The notes: generated by a model from the letters alone, not told the origin. A stretch of 64,000 nucleotides of DNA from Mycobacteroides franklinii (GCF_002013895.1 NZ_MAFQ01000019.1:17093-81092); one strand, 5' to 3'. Shown: positions 17,356 through 27,224, numbered from the stretch's first letter. Program-made: numbers and translations.

Positions 17356-18087
17356 CTACTTGGCGCAGCGGGCGATGATGCCGTTGTTGCTCTGCACCGC
17401 CAGCATCTGGTTCGCGCTGTTGGTGATCGAGCAGTTGACCTGGCTGGCGAAGCTCGTCGCGGTGATCGAACCACCGGTGATTCCGGGACTCGGGGTGACG
17501 ATCATCGTCCATGGCAGGGAGGCGCCGAGCACCGTGCGGGTCACGCCGTTGCCATCGGTGTAGGTGATCGTCAGCAGATCACCCGGGGTCTGGTTGCCGG
17601 TCACGTAGTACGCGAACGCCGCAGGTGTGATGGGCCGCTGGCCTTCCGGCGGCAGCATCGGGTTGGACGGGGGCGGCTCGGGCGGGGGTGCCTCCGTGGA
17701 GGGCTCCACGGTCGGCGTTTCCTGCACGGGCGTGCTCGTCACGGTGGTCGTGGAGGGTTTCGCGGACGACGTCGCGGACGGAGGCGGCGGAGGGGGAGTC
17801 GTCGTCACCGGTGTCAGCGAAGGCACGGGCGTGGTGACCGCGGCAGCGGGTGGTTTGTCGTTGCCGCCGCTGAGCACGACTGCCGTCGCGATCACGGCGA
17901 TCGCGAACACGGCCCCGGCTATCGACGCGACCCATTTCCAGTTCTCGTTGGAACCCGGCGGCCTGTACTCGAAGTCCTCGTCAAGACCCGAGTACTCCGT
18001 GTACTGCGGGGCAGTCTCGGAGTTGTACGGATCGTCGTGGGGCTCGTAGTCGTGCGAGTACCGAGAATCTCCGCGATAACCGACCAT
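17356..18087 (-). CDS. Thr/Pro-rich membrane protein with MmpS-like domain (Rv3209)
   Basis: A 243-residue protein: an acidic, Tyr-rich cytosolic N-terminus (residues 1-50), one transmembrane helix at about 53-72 (VASIAGAVFAIAVIATAVVL), a Pro/Thr-rich linker at 75-145, and a C-terminal extracytoplasmic domain (AFAYYVTGNQTPGDLLTITY, then NCSITNS) resembling the MmpS fold. It is the orthologue of Rv3209. MmpS proteins are accessory to lipid transporters, but there is no mmpL neighbour, so the role is open. Confidence 0.75.
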   Translation of the reverse strand: MVGYRGDSRYSHDYEPHDDPYNSETAPQYTEYSGLDEDFEYRPPGSNENWKWVASIAGAVFAIAVIATAVVLSGGNDKPPAAAVTTPVPSLTPVTTTPPPPPPSATSSAKPSTTTVTSTPVQETPTVEPSTEAPPPEPPPSNPMLPPEGQRPITPAAFAYYVTGNQTPGDLLTITYTDGNGVTRTVLGASLPWTMIVTPSPGITGGSITATSFASQVNCSITNSANQMLAVQSNNGIIARCAK

Positions 18088-18243
18088 TATCAGCGCTTCC
18101 TCTCAGCCCCATGTCAAATGTTAAACCTGGTACAGATGTTACTGCTGTGACTAACGGTCGGCTGCGATCATGCGAGGTGTGTCGGCCCAGACGGCGTCGG
18201 CTAACCTCTGCAGTACACGCTCAATGACCTGGAAGGTACCCTG

Positions 18244-18468
18244 GTGGAGATCAAGATCGGTGTCACAGATAGCCCGCGCGAGCTGGTCATTTCTAGCGAT
18301 CAGGCCCCGGCTGACGTCGAGAAGGTCGTATCGGCGGCGCTGGCCAAGGAGTCGGATGTGCTGCAACTCACCGACCAGAAGGGGCGCAAGTACCTGATCG
18401 CGGCAGCCCGGATCGCCTACGTGGAAATCGGCGTGGCTGACGCGCGTCGCGTCGGCTTCAGCGGCTAG
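18244..18468 (+). CDS. DUF3107 protein (Rv3208A/TB9.4-like)
   Basis: A 74-residue protein of the actinobacterial DUF3107 family, with IKIGVTDSPRELVI at the start and KYLIAAARIAYVEIG near the end. GTG 18244 is the start; the sequence matches the family from the first residue. The stop overlaps the convergent TetR gene by 4 bases, exactly as for Rv3208A/Rv3208. The function is unknown; conservation suggests a housekeeping role. Confidence 0.85.
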   Translation: MEIKIGVTDSPRELVISSDQAPADVEKVVSAALAKESDVLQLTDQKGRKYLIAAARIAYVEIGVADARRVGFSG

Positions 18469-19151
18469 CCCAGCGGCTGAAGCGGCACGTGTGAGAGCCC
18501 GCCCCAGGCGAATCCGACGGTCGCATTGACGGCGTCGTCTTTGGAGATGGGCTTCTCATTGTCCAGCCAGTACCGCGCGCTGACCTGGCTGATCCCCACC
18601 AGGCCGACGGCCACCATGCGGGCATGGTGGGGATCCAGCCCGGAATCGTGGCTAACCAGGTCGAATACCGCATCGGTGCAGGCGCTGATGGCGCCCTCGA
18701 CCCGCTCGGTGACCTGAGGGACGCCCACGAGATCGTTCTCGAAGATCAGGCGGTAGCCCTGGCTGTCGTGCTCGACGAAATCGAAGAATGCCATCACTGC
18801 CGCGCGTAGCCGCTGACGGTTGTCGGTGGTGGTGCGTAGCGCCTGCCGCACACTGGAGACCAGATTGTCGGCGTGCTTGTTCAGCACGGCCAGGTACAGC
18901 TCCAGCTTGCTCGGAAAGTGTTGGTAAAGAACGGGTTTACTTACGCCCGCGCGTTCGGCGATCTCGTCCATGCCGGCGGCGTGGTAGCCGCGGTCGACGA
19001 ATATCTCGCTGGCAGACCCGACCAACTGGCCGCGCCGCTCGTCGCGAGGCAGTCGCCCACCACGTCGTGTGTTTCCCTGAGTTGAATCCTGCGTCGCCAC
19101 CGTCGAGTTCACCGCGCCCCGACGCCCGGCCAGATTCGCAAGATCACGCAT
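18465..19151 (-). CDS. TetR-family transcriptional regulator (Rv3208-like)
   Basis: A 228-residue regulator. The HTH lies near residues 40-85: LVGSASEIFVDRGYHAAGM, then IAERAGVSKPVLYQHFPSKLEL. The C-terminal ligand domain has FFDFVEHDSQGYRLIFEND and ends with PLG. ATG 19151 (MRDLANLAG) was preferred to an upstream start at 19202 because the M. tuberculosis protein begins similarly. The target is unknown; conservation beside Rv3208A suggests the gene pair is stable. A 156-base gap separates this gene from the divergent DUF3152 gene and presumably holds its operator. Confidence 0.85.
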   Translation of the reverse strand: MRDLANLAGRRGAVNSTVATQDSTQGNTRRGGRLPRDERRGQLVGSASEIFVDRGYHAAGMDEIAERAGVSKPVLYQHFPSKLELYLAVLNKHADNLVSSVRQALRTTTDNRQRLRAAVMAFFDFVEHDSQGYRLIFENDLVGVPQVTERVEGAISACTDAVFDLVSHDSGLDPHHARMVAVGLVGISQVSARYWLDNEKPISKDDAVNATVGFAWGGLSHVPLQPLG

Positions 19152-19307
19152 GTCCTTATCCTCTGCGCGCACACGACTACATGGTCGCCTACGCCATCTC
19201 ACTCAAGCGGCAATTCAATCCGCTTAAACCCGAACTACAGACAGTACTCCTGGCGCCTGGCGGCGTGCCCGAGGCGGGATGGCCTGTCGCTATGCCATTC
19301 TTGCTGC

Positions 19308-20405
19308 GTGACCTACGACCGGCACCAATGGGCGCATAATCGTAGGTCCATGCCAGAAACCTTGGACGACTCCCTTCGCCCGGTCGGCTCATCAATGAGT
19401 CGACTGTCGGTACAGGAATCCGCCGAACGCTATGAGCCGCTGCGCGCCCAGCGCGATCCGCTCGCCGAGGGCAGTGGACGAGTCCGCTCTGATCGGCGCG
19501 ACCGCGAACGCTGGCGCAAGCAGACCTGGCTCGGACGTTTCATCTCCACGTATGGATGGCGCGCCTACGCCATCCCGCTGCTGGTCGCGCTGACTGTTTT
19601 CGTTGGCTACCAAACCGTCACACAGCGTGACCATGTCCACGGCGGTGCCGACGGTCCTAACGAGCCGGTGGCCGATCCGCCCTCTATCGGCGCACTGGGC
19701 GACGCCATCATTGGCGCGCCGCCGAAGGGCCTCACGCAATTCGATGCGAGCCTGCCCGACGGGGTGCTGCCGGAAGGGGAACCCTTCACTGCTCAGGGCG
19801 CAAGGACGTGGCACATTGTGCCGGGCACCACGCCCCAGGTCGGACAGGGCGCCGCAAAGGTCTTCTCGTACACCATCGAGGTCGAGGACGGCATCGACAC
19901 AATGGGTTTCGGTGGCGATGAGGCATTCGCGCGGATGGCTACGCAGACCTTGGCCAGCCAGAAGAGCTGGACACACAACCCCCAATTCGCCTTCATCCGA
20001 GTCGATTCCGGCACCCCAGATTTTCGTATCTCGCTGACCTCGCCGGACACCGTCCGTGAAGGTTGTGGGTACGAGATTCAACTCGAATCCTCGTGTTACA
20101 ACCCGCGTTATGGCGAGAACGGCGAGCAGCGTGTTTTCATCAACGAGGCGCGCTGGGTGCGCGGCGCGGTCCCGTTCCAGGGCGACATCACCTCCTATCG
20201 CCAGTACGTCATCAACCACGAGGTCGGCCATGCCATCGGCTACCGCAGCCACGAGCCCTGCGAGCAAGACCAACAGTTGGCGCCGGTGATGATGCAGCAG
20301 ACGTTCAGCACCAGCAATGACGTCGCGGCGAAGTTCGATCCCGACTCGATCAAGCCCGACGGTAAGACCTGCCGCACCAACCCCTGGCCGTATCCGATTC
20401 CGTAG
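19308..20405 (+). CDS. DUF3152 membrane-anchored metalloprotease-like protein (Rv3207c)
   Basis: A 365-residue protein with a basic cytosolic stretch (residues 30-85) and one transmembrane helix near 88-105 (AIPLLVALTVFVGYQTV). Its large outer domain contains HEVGHAIGY near 305, the HExxH zinc-protease signature, followed by a downstream RSHEPC that could add a ligand. The family is DUF3152, usual in Actinobacteria. GTG 19308 matches the family N-terminus MTYDRH. The substrate is unknown. Confidence 0.82.
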   Translation: MTYDRHQWAHNRRSMPETLDDSLRPVGSSMSRLSVQESAERYEPLRAQRDPLAEGSGRVRSDRRDRERWRKQTWLGRFISTYGWRAYAIPLLVALTVFVGYQTVTQRDHVHGGADGPNEPVADPPSIGALGDAIIGAPPKGLTQFDASLPDGVLPEGEPFTAQGARTWHIVPGTTPQVGQGAAKVFSYTIEVEDGIDTMGFGGDEAFARMATQTLASQKSWTHNPQFAFIRVDSGTPDFRISLTSPDTVREGCGYEIQLESSCYNPRYGENGEQRVFINEARWVRGAVPFQGDITSYRQYVINHEVGHAIGYRSHEPCEQDQQLAPVMMQQTFSTSNDVAAKFDPDSIKPDGKTCRTNPWPYPIP

Positions 20406-20489
20406 CGGCCCCGGTCCTGACCCCGGGAAGGGTTGGCATCCCGATACTGTTGATGCAGCTGTAGCCCTCACACCACCCCAGGAGTCACG

Positions 20490-21665
20490 GTGCCCACATT
20501 GCCGCCGTTGGTAAGTCCCGCCGCGGAACTGACCCGCGAAGAAGTCGCCCGGTACAGCCGGCATCTCATCATTCCCGACCTTGGCGTGGACGGGCAGAAA
20601 CGCCTCAAGAACGCCAAGGTGCTCGTCATCGGCGCCGGGGGCCTTGGATCCCCGACGCTGCTCTACCTCGCCGCCGCGGGCGTCGGCACCATCGGCATCG
20701 TCGAGTTCGACGTGGTCGACGAGTCCAACCTGCAGCGTCAGATCATCCACGGCCAGTCCGATATCGGCAGGTCCAAGGCTCAGAGCGCGCGGGATTCGGT
20801 GTTGGAGATCAACCCGCTTGTCGAGGTGCGACTCCACGAGCTGCGGTTGGAGCCGGATAACGCGGTCAACCTGTTCCAGCAGTACGACCTGATCCTGGAC
20901 GGCACCGACAACTTCGCGACCCGCTACTTGGTCAACGATGCTGCGGTGCTCGCGCACAAGCCATATGTGTGGGGTTCCATCTACCGTTTCGAGGGCCAGG
21001 TATCGGTTTTCTGGGAGGACGCGCCCGACGGGCTCGGCCTGAATTACCGCGATCTTTACCCCGAGCCGCCGCCTCCGGGCATGGTGCCCTCCTGCGCGGA
21101 GGGCGGCGTGCTGGGCATCCTGTGCGCCTCTATTGCTTCGGTGATGGGCACCGAGGCCATCAAGCTGATCACCGGAATCGGTGACTCGCTGCTCGGCCGG
21201 CTCACGGTGTACGACGCGCTCGACATGACGTACCGCACCATCAAGATCCGCAAGGACCCGGCGACGCCCGAGATCACCGAGCTCATCGACTACGACGCGT
21301 TCTGCGGCGTGATCAGCGATGAGGCCTCCGCCGCCGTCGCCGATTCCACTATCACCCCCCGTGAGCTGCGCGAATTGCTCGACGCCGATAAGAAGGTGGC
21401 GTTGATCGACGTGCGTGAACCGGTCGAGTGGGACATCGTCCACATCGACGGTGCCGAGCTGGTTCCCAAGTCGACCCTCGAGTCGGGCGACGGCCTCGCC
21501 AAGCTGCCGCAGGACCGTCAGGCGGTGCTGTACTGCAAGACGGGGATTAGGTCGGCAGAGGCGCTTGTGGCCGTGAAGAAGGCCGGTTTCGCGGACGCGG
21601 TGCACCTGCAGGGCGGCATCGCCGCCTGGGCCAAGCAGGTGGACCCCGACATGGTCATGTACTGA
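20490..21665 (+). CDS. moeZ: MoeZ/MoeB-type adenylyltransferase-sulfurtransferase
   Basis: A 391-residue two-domain protein. The E1-like domain has VLVIGAGGLGSP near 46-57 (ATP binding), ESNLQRQIIHGQSDIG near 90 and GTDNFATRYLVND near 138. A C-terminal rhodanese domain spans about 290-391, with active-site Cys in VLYCKTGIRSAEAL near 353. Orthologues (Rv3206c) adenylate and sulfurate small ubiquitin-like carriers such as CysO and MoaD, serving cysteine, molybdopterin and thiamine-like pathways. The GTG start follows CCCCAGGAGTCACG, a good ribosome site. It is likely monocistronic or read with the next gene. Confidence 0.9.
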   Translation: MPTLPPLVSPAAELTREEVARYSRHLIIPDLGVDGQKRLKNAKVLVIGAGGLGSPTLLYLAAAGVGTIGIVEFDVVDESNLQRQIIHGQSDIGRSKAQSARDSVLEINPLVEVRLHELRLEPDNAVNLFQQYDLILDGTDNFATRYLVNDAAVLAHKPYVWGSIYRFEGQVSVFWEDAPDGLGLNYRDLYPEPPPPGMVPSCAEGGVLGILCASIASVMGTEAIKLITGIGDSLLGRLTVYDALDMTYRTIKIRKDPATPEITELIDYDAFCGVISDEASAAVADSTITPRELRELLDADKKVALIDVREPVEWDIVHIDGAELVPKSTLESGDGLAKLPQDRQAVLYCKTGIRSAEALVAVKKAGFADAVHLQGGIAAWAKQVDPDMVMY

Positions 21666-21776
21666 TCGGTTCGAGAACAGCAACAGTCACATATCGCGGG
21701 ACTAACTCCCTGTGACCGCCGACACGAACACCGAGCGAACACAACCCAGTTCATTGCAGGCGGTAACGTATCCCGC

Positions 21777-22631
21777 GTGACAGTGGACCGCCCACCCGAG
21801 CACGTGCTCGCGACTTACGGGCTCAGCGGCGTCAAGCCAGTCCAGCTCGGCCCCACTTGGGAGGGCGGCTGGCGCTGCGGTGAAGTGGTGTTGTCCCTGG
21901 TAGCGGACCATGCGCGTGCTGCGTGGTCGGCCAAGGTGCGCGACACTCTGTTCGTCGACGGGGTACGGCTGGCGCGACCGGTCCGCTCCACCGATGGACG
22001 GTATGTCGTATCGGGTTGGCGCGCGGACACATTCGTCGCCGGCGCGCCCGAGCCCCGGCATGACGAGGTCGTATCGCTGTCGGTGCGCCTCCATGAGGCC
22101 ACCTCCAAGCTGGAGCGTCCCCGATTCCTGACTCAGCCTCCGGTGGCGCCGTGGGCTGATGTCGACGTGTTCATCGCCGCCGATCGCGCGGCCTGGGAAG
22201 ACCGGCCGCTGCAGTCGTGGCCTTCGGCGGCCCGGGTATCGCCCGGTTCACCCGACGGTCAGCGATCCATCGACCTGATCAACCAATTGGCGAGCCTGCG
22301 CCGGCCCACCAAGAGCCCGCCGCAGCTGGTGCACGGAGACCTTTACGGCACTGTGCTTTTCGCGGGTGCCGCCGCACCCGGCATCACCGATATCACGCCG
22401 TACTGGCGTCCCGCCTCCTGGGCGGCCGGTGTTGCCGTGGTGGATGCGCTGTCGTGGGGCGATGCCGATGACGGTCTCATCGAACGTTGGGCGACACTGC
22501 CGGAGTGGCCCCAGATGCTGTTGCGGGCGTTGATCTTCCGATTGGCCGTGCATGCTCTGCATCCGCGTTCCTCGTCGCAGTCCTTCCCGGGGCTGGCACG
22601 GACCGCGGCTCTGGTGCGTCTGACCCTCTAG
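21777..22631 (+). CDS. TIGR02569 family protein (Rv3205c-like)
   Basis: A 284-residue protein of an actinomycete-specific family. It has the features of an aminoglycoside-phosphotransferase-like fold: PPQLVHGDLYGTVLF near 182 (HGD motif) and PGITDITPYWRPASWAAGV near 200. It starts with GTG 21777 (VTVDRPPEHVLATYGL). The His-Gly-Asp and Asp residues suggest a kinase-like site but no substrate is known. It is the last gene before the nitrate block and the likely joint of an insertion relative to M. tuberculosis, where Rv3204 follows. Confidence 0.75.
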   Translation: MTVDRPPEHVLATYGLSGVKPVQLGPTWEGGWRCGEVVLSLVADHARAAWSAKVRDTLFVDGVRLARPVRSTDGRYVVSGWRADTFVAGAPEPRHDEVVSLSVRLHEATSKLERPRFLTQPPVAPWADVDVFIAADRAAWEDRPLQSWPSAARVSPGSPDGQRSIDLINQLASLRRPTKSPPQLVHGDLYGTVLFAGAAAPGITDITPYWRPASWAAGVAVVDALSWGDADDGLIERWATLPEWPQMLLRALIFRLAVHALHPRSSSQSFPGLARTAALVRLTL

Positions 22632-22640
22632 TTCCTCGCC

Positions 22641-22685
22641 GAGCGTGAGCGTCTGCGTGACGTAGAGCACACTCTGCTCACGCTC
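22641..22685. terminator. Hairpin between the TIGR02569 gene and narK
   Basis: The arms GAGCGTGAGC (22641-22650) and GCTCACGCTC (22676-22685) are perfect complements. No long T-tract follows. It lies 10 bases after the TIGR02569 stop and may end that transcript, or act as a regulatory element upstream of narK at 22771. Confidence 0.5.
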
Positions 22686-22770
22686 ACATGACAGACTGAT
22701 GTGAGCGAGATGTGATGGCTCGGTCATCGCCAGCAGCGCCGCCGCAACAAGATTTTCCTACCTTGCTTGC

Positions 22771-24222
22771 ATGGCGAACAAAACGGCAGCAGCCCCAATT
22801 GCACGGCGCGGACGCTGGATTGAGAACTGGGATCCCGAGGACGTCGTCGCCTGGGACAACGGTGGCGCGAAAGTCGCGCGGCGCAACCTGATCTGGTCGG
22901 TGGTGGCCGAGCACGTCGGGTTCTCGGTGTGGTCCATCTGGTCGGTGATGGTCTTGTTCATGCCGCAGAACGTCTATCACATCGACGCCGCTGGAAAGTT
23001 CTTCCTGGTGGCCATGCCGACACTGGTAGGCGCGGTATTGCGCTTGCCGTACACCTTCGCCACCGCCTGGTTCGGCGGTCGCAACTGGACCGTCTTCAGC
23101 GCCCTGGTGCTGGCGGTCCCCACCTCGCTGACGCTGTATTTCATGGCGCACCCCGAGACCTCGTACACCACCTTCATGATCGTTGCTGCGGTCGCTGGAT
23201 TAGGCGGCGGAAACTTCGCCTCCTCGATGACCAATATCAACGCCTTCTACCCGCAACGGTTCAAGGGCTGGGCCCTTGGCCTCAACGCCGGCGGCGGGAA
23301 CATCGGAGTGCCAGTGATCCAGGTCATCGGCCTGCTGGTCATCGCCACCGTCGGGAACCGCTCACCGCATTGGGTGGCCGCCATCTACCTCGTGTTGATC
23401 GCGTTCGCTGCCGTGGGTGCGGCACTGTTCATGGACAACCTGGCCAACCAGAAGACCGATGGGCGCTCGCTGATCGACGTGATGAAGTTCCGGGACTCGT
23501 GGATCATCGCCTTCCTCTACATCGGCACATTCGGTTCCTTCATCGGGTTCAGCTTCGCGTTCGGTCAGGTGCTGCAGCTCAACTTCCTTGCCGGGCTGGC
23601 GCACAGTGGCTTGACCCCGGCTCAGGCCGCGGCGCAGGCCTCACTGCACGCCGCCCAGATCGCCTTCATCGGACCGCTGCTCGGCTCGCTCGCCCGTCCG
23701 TTTGGCGGTTGGCTGTCGGACCGCACCGGTGGCGGCACGATCTCGCTGTACGCATTCGTTGCGATGATTTTCGGTGCCGGAATTCTGGTGGCGGCGGGAA
23801 CGGTGAGCGACCGCGCGGGCGGTGCGCCCTCCGGAGCCATCATGACCGCCTACGTCACCGGATTCATCGTCTTGTTCATCGTCTCCGGAATCGGCAATGG
23901 CTCGGTCTACAAGATGATTCCGTCGGTTTTCGCGGCGAAGGCGCGCAGTGCCGGGCACGACGAGACCTGGTCGCGGACCATGTCGGGTGCGTTGATCGGG
24001 GTGGCCGGAGCGATCGGCGCACTGGGCGGTGTCGCCATCAACCTGGTGCTCCGCGCCTCGTACCTCAGCGCCGCCAAGTCGGCGACCATGGCCTTCTGGG
24101 TTTTCCTCGCATTCTATGTCGTCTGCGCCCTGGTCACCTGGTACGCGTACGTGCGTCGCCCCGTCGGCGAGGCTGTGGTGGCGACGCCCAGCATCAGTGC
24201 GAAAAATGAAGTGGCGGTGTGA
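22771..24222 (+). CDS. narK: Nitrate/nitrite MFS transporter (NarK family)
   Basis: A 483-residue MFS protein with about 12 hydrophobic segments. The nitrate-specific signature GLGGGNFASSMTNINAFYP lies near 148 and GWALGLNAGGGNIG near 170; a second GXGNGSVYKMIPSVF signature lies near 380. It moves nitrate in or nitrite out. The stop overlaps the nirB GTG by 4 bases, which ties transport to assimilation. It is similar in context to M. tuberculosis narK3-nirBD. Confidence 0.9.
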   Translation: MANKTAAAPIARRGRWIENWDPEDVVAWDNGGAKVARRNLIWSVVAEHVGFSVWSIWSVMVLFMPQNVYHIDAAGKFFLVAMPTLVGAVLRLPYTFATAWFGGRNWTVFSALVLAVPTSLTLYFMAHPETSYTTFMIVAAVAGLGGGNFASSMTNINAFYPQRFKGWALGLNAGGGNIGVPVIQVIGLLVIATVGNRSPHWVAAIYLVLIAFAAVGAALFMDNLANQKTDGRSLIDVMKFRDSWIIAFLYIGTFGSFIGFSFAFGQVLQLNFLAGLAHSGLTPAQAAAQASLHAAQIAFIGPLLGSLARPFGGWLSDRTGGGTISLYAFVAMIFGAGILVAAGTVSDRAGGAPSGAIMTAYVTGFIVLFIVSGIGNGSVYKMIPSVFAAKARSAGHDETWSRTMSGALIGVAGAIGALGGVAINLVLRASYLSAAKSATMAFWVFLAFYVVCALVTWYAYVRRPVGEAVVATPSISAKNEVAV

Positions 24223-26741
24223 AACTCATGAACAAGAAAGCTGTTGTCATCGGCCACGGAATGGTCGGTCACCGATTCGTCCAGGTCCTGCGTGAACGCG
24301 ATGCCACCGATCAGTGGCAGGTCACCGTTCTCGGCGAGGAAACCGACGCCGCCTACGACCGGGTGGCGCTGTCCTCGTACATCGACAGCTGGAACCGGGA
24401 CACGCTGGCGCTCACCGGAAATGACTACGCCGACGATCCCATGGTGACACTGCACCTGGGGGATCGGGTGGTGGGTATCGACCGGGTGAACCAGACCGTC
24501 ACGACAGCAGCGGGCACCGTGCTGGACTATGACGCGCTCGTCATGGCCACGGGGTCCTACCCCTTTGTGCCGCCGGTACCGGGCGGCGACGCCGACGGCT
24601 GCTTCGTCTATCGCACCATGGATGATCTCGACGCCATCAAGGCTGCCGCGGACAAGTCTCCGGGCAGCGCGGGTGTCGTCATCGGCGGCGGGCTGCTGGG
24701 GCTGGAGGCGGCGAATGCGTTGCGCCTCATGGGTTTGGCGCCGCATGTTGTGGAGCTGAATCCGCGACTGATGCACCTGCAGGTCGACGAGGGCGGTGGT
24801 GCCCTGTTGACCCGGCTGGTGACCGATCTGGGACTTACGGTGCACACCAGTGTGTCCACGCAGGCCATCGAGACGGCGGAGGACGGGTCGCTCTCCGTTC
24901 AGCTGTCGGACGGATCGGCGATCGACGCTTCGGTGCTGGTGTTCTCGGCGGGCATTCGGCCACGCGACGAGCTGGCCCGCGAATGCGGACTAGAACTGGC
25001 TGAACGCGGCGGAATTTTCACCGACCGTGGCTGCCAGACAAGCGATCTGCACATCTACGCGATCGGTGAGGTCGCGGCCATCGAGGGCCGCTGCTACGGA
25101 CTGGTCGCGCCCGGATATACCACGGCCGAGATCGTCGCGGACCGGCTGCTCGGCGGCGACGCCGAATTCCCGGGCGCCGACCTGTCTACCAAGCTCAAGC
25201 TGCTCGGGGTGGACGTCGCCAGCTTCGGCGACGCCCACGCCGCCTCCGACGGCGCGCTGGAGGTCGTGTTCAACGACGCCACCAAGGGCACCTACGCCAA
25301 GCTCGTGGTGTCCGATGATGCGCGAACCCTGTTGGGCGGCATCCTCGTCGGTGACGCCAGCGCCTACGGCACCTTGCGGCCCATGCTCGGCCGGGAGCTG
25401 CCGGCAGATCCGGCCTCGCTCATCGCGCCCGCCGGTGCGGAAATCGGGGTGGGCGCGCTGCCCGACGATGCGCAGATCTGCTCGTGCAACGCGGTCACCA
25501 AGGGGACGATCTGCGGTGCCATCTGTGACGGCGCAACCGATGTGCCCGCTCTCAAGGCGGCGACCTGTGCCGGAACCTCCTGCGGTAGCTGCATTCCCAT
25601 GCTCAAGCAGATTCTGGCCGCCCAGGGCATCGAGCAGTCCAAGGCGCTGTGCGAGCACTTCATGCAGTCGCGTGCCGAGCTGTTCCAGGTGGTGCAGGTG
25701 ACCGGCATCCGGACCTTCTCCGAGCTGATCGCCAAGCACGGCACCGGTACCGGCTGCGATATCTGCAAGCCCACCGTCGCGTCCATTCTGGCCTCCACAT
25801 CCAGCGATCACATCCTGGAAGGGGAGCAGGCCGCGCTGCAGGACACTAACGATCACTTCCTGGCCAATATGCAGAAGAACGGCACCTATTCGGTGGTGCC
25901 GCGCCTCCCGGGTGGTGAGGTGACTCCGGAGAAACTCATCGTGATCGGTGAAGTGGCCCAGGAATTCGGGCTGTACACCAAGATCACCGGCGGGCAGCGC
26001 ATCGATCTGTTCGGTGCCCGGGTAGAACAGCTCCCACTGATCTGGAAGCGCCTCATCGATGCGGGCATGGAATCCGGTCAGGCGTACGGCAAGTCGCTGC
26101 GCACGGTGAAGAGCTGCGTGGGATCGACGTGGTGCCGGTACGGGGTCCAGGATTCGGTGGGCATGGCCGTCGAACTCGAATTGCGCTACCGCGGTTTGCG
26201 TTCCCCACACAAGCTGAAGATGGGTGTATCCGGGTGCGCGCGGGAATGCGCCGAGGCACGTGGTAAGGACATCGGCGTCATCGCCACCGAGAACGGCTGG
26301 AACCTGTACGTCGGCGGCAACGGCGGAGCGACTCCTGTGCACGCGAAGTTGCTTGCCGGCGATCTGGATTCGGAGACATTGATCAAGTACATCGACAGGT
26401 ACTTGATGTTCTACATTCGTACCGCGGACCGGCTGCAGCGCACCGCGCCCTGGCAGGAGGCCATTGAGGGCGGTCTGGACCACATCCGGGCAGTGGTGTG
26501 CGAGGACTCGCTCGGCATCGCCGACGAACTGGAAGCCGCGATGGCGCGCCATGTCGAGGGGTATGAGGACGAATGGGCGGCAGTTCTGGCCGACCCGGAC
26601 AAGCTGCGCCGCTTCGTGTCGTTCGTGAACGCGCCGGATGAGCTGGATTCGACGATAGCGTTCGACGAGAGCGGGCCACGGAAGGTTCCGGTGTTGCTGG
26701 GTACCCCCGGATTCCGGTCTGTGACGGAGTCCGCAACATGA
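24219..26741 (+). CDS. nirB: Assimilatory nitrite reductase large subunit NirB
   Basis: An 840-residue enzyme reducing nitrite to ammonium with NAD(P)H. The N-terminal FAD/NAD(P) oxidoreductase has VVIGHGMVGHRF and VVIGGGLLGLEAANALR near 152. A BFD-type [2Fe-2S] region follows (ICSCNAVTKG near 425, AGTSCGSCIPML near 450). The C-terminal siroheme/[4Fe-4S] half includes CVGSTWCRYG near 633 and GVSGCARECAEA near 668. The start is GTG 24219, overlapping narK; ATG 24228 is an alternative. All cofactor cysteines appear present. It needs siroheme, made by the last genes of the block. Confidence 0.93.
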   Translation: MKLMNKKAVVIGHGMVGHRFVQVLRERDATDQWQVTVLGEETDAAYDRVALSSYIDSWNRDTLALTGNDYADDPMVTLHLGDRVVGIDRVNQTVTTAAGTVLDYDALVMATGSYPFVPPVPGGDADGCFVYRTMDDLDAIKAAADKSPGSAGVVIGGGLLGLEAANALRLMGLAPHVVELNPRLMHLQVDEGGGALLTRLVTDLGLTVHTSVSTQAIETAEDGSLSVQLSDGSAIDASVLVFSAGIRPRDELARECGLELAERGGIFTDRGCQTSDLHIYAIGEVAAIEGRCYGLVAPGYTTAEIVADRLLGGDAEFPGADLSTKLKLLGVDVASFGDAHAASDGALEVVFNDATKGTYAKLVVSDDARTLLGGILVGDASAYGTLRPMLGRELPADPASLIAPAGAEIGVGALPDDAQICSCNAVTKGTICGAICDGATDVPALKAATCAGTSCGSCIPMLKQILAAQGIEQSKALCEHFMQSRAELFQVVQVTGIRTFSELIAKHGTGTGCDICKPTVASILASTSSDHILEGEQAALQDTNDHFLANMQKNGTYSVVPRLPGGEVTPEKLIVIGEVAQEFGLYTKITGGQRIDLFGARVEQLPLIWKRLIDAGMESGQAYGKSLRTVKSCVGSTWCRYGVQDSVGMAVELELRYRGLRSPHKLKMGVSGCARECAEARGKDIGVIATENGWNLYVGGNGGATPVHAKLLAGDLDSETLIKYIDRYLMFYIRTADRLQRTAPWQEAIEGGLDHIRAVVCEDSLGIADELEAAMARHVEGYEDEWAAVLADPDKLRRFVSFVNAPDELDSTIAFDESGPRKVPVLLGTPGFRSVTESAT

Positions 26742-26825
26742 CGCGCGGACCGCGGTAATGCCCGGGTAACACAAGCCGGGTACACATGACATATCAGGTA
26801 GAAACACCGAGTAGAAAGGCCGGAG

Positions 26826-27224
26826 ATGACAATCGTGGACGCTCGCCCTCGACTGAGGCGGTACCAATACGTGTGGTCGACGGTCTGTGCGGTGGATTCG
26901 CTCACCCCGGGCCGGGGTGCTGCGGTTCTCCTTCCGGATGATGTGCAGGCCGCCTTGTTTCTGCTGCCCAGTGGGGAGCTTTACGCGGTCGGTAACATCG
27001 ATCCATACGGTCAGGCCGCCGTCATGTCGCGCGGTTTGACCGGTGACCGTGGCGGGGAGCCGACAGTGGCATCGCCACTGCTCAAGCAGGTGTTCTCGCT
27101 TATTGACGGGCGTTGCCTCGATGATGCGTCGCGCCGGTTGCCAGTCTTCGAGGTGCGGGTGATCAATGGAAACGTCGAAATCGGAATGCTCAGGAGCCGA
27201 CACCGGAACGCGGTCGCCGCGTAA
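26826..27224 (+). CDS. nirD: Nitrite reductase small subunit NirD
   Basis: A 132-residue Rieske-fold protein partner of NirB, with WSTVCAVDSLTPGRGAAVLL, LPSGELYAVGNIDPYG, and SPLLKQVFSL near 90. It lacks the Cys-His pairs of true Rieske proteins, as is usual in the NirD branch. ATG 26826 follows GAAAGGCCGGAG, a strong ribosome site. Its 3' end overlaps the regulator gene by 59 bases. It probably forms the functional complex with NirB in the cytosol. Confidence 0.88.
   Translation: MTIVDARPRLRRYQYVWSTVCAVDSLTPGRGAAVLLPDDVQAALFLLPSGELYAVGNIDPYGQAAVMSRGLTGDRGGEPTVASPLLKQVFSLIDGRCLDDASRRLPVFEVRVINGNVEIGMLRSRHRNAVAA

Noticed and set aside
19392..21683. 763-residue leftward ORF opposite the DUF3152 and moeZ genes
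   Set aside because: It mirrors two well-supported rightward genes and has no recognisable domain; it is a GC-bias shadow.
22657..22672. GlnR-like box upstream of narK
   Set aside because: GTGAC-n6-CACAC is only a loose resemblance to the GlnR consensus, and the half-sites match poorly.
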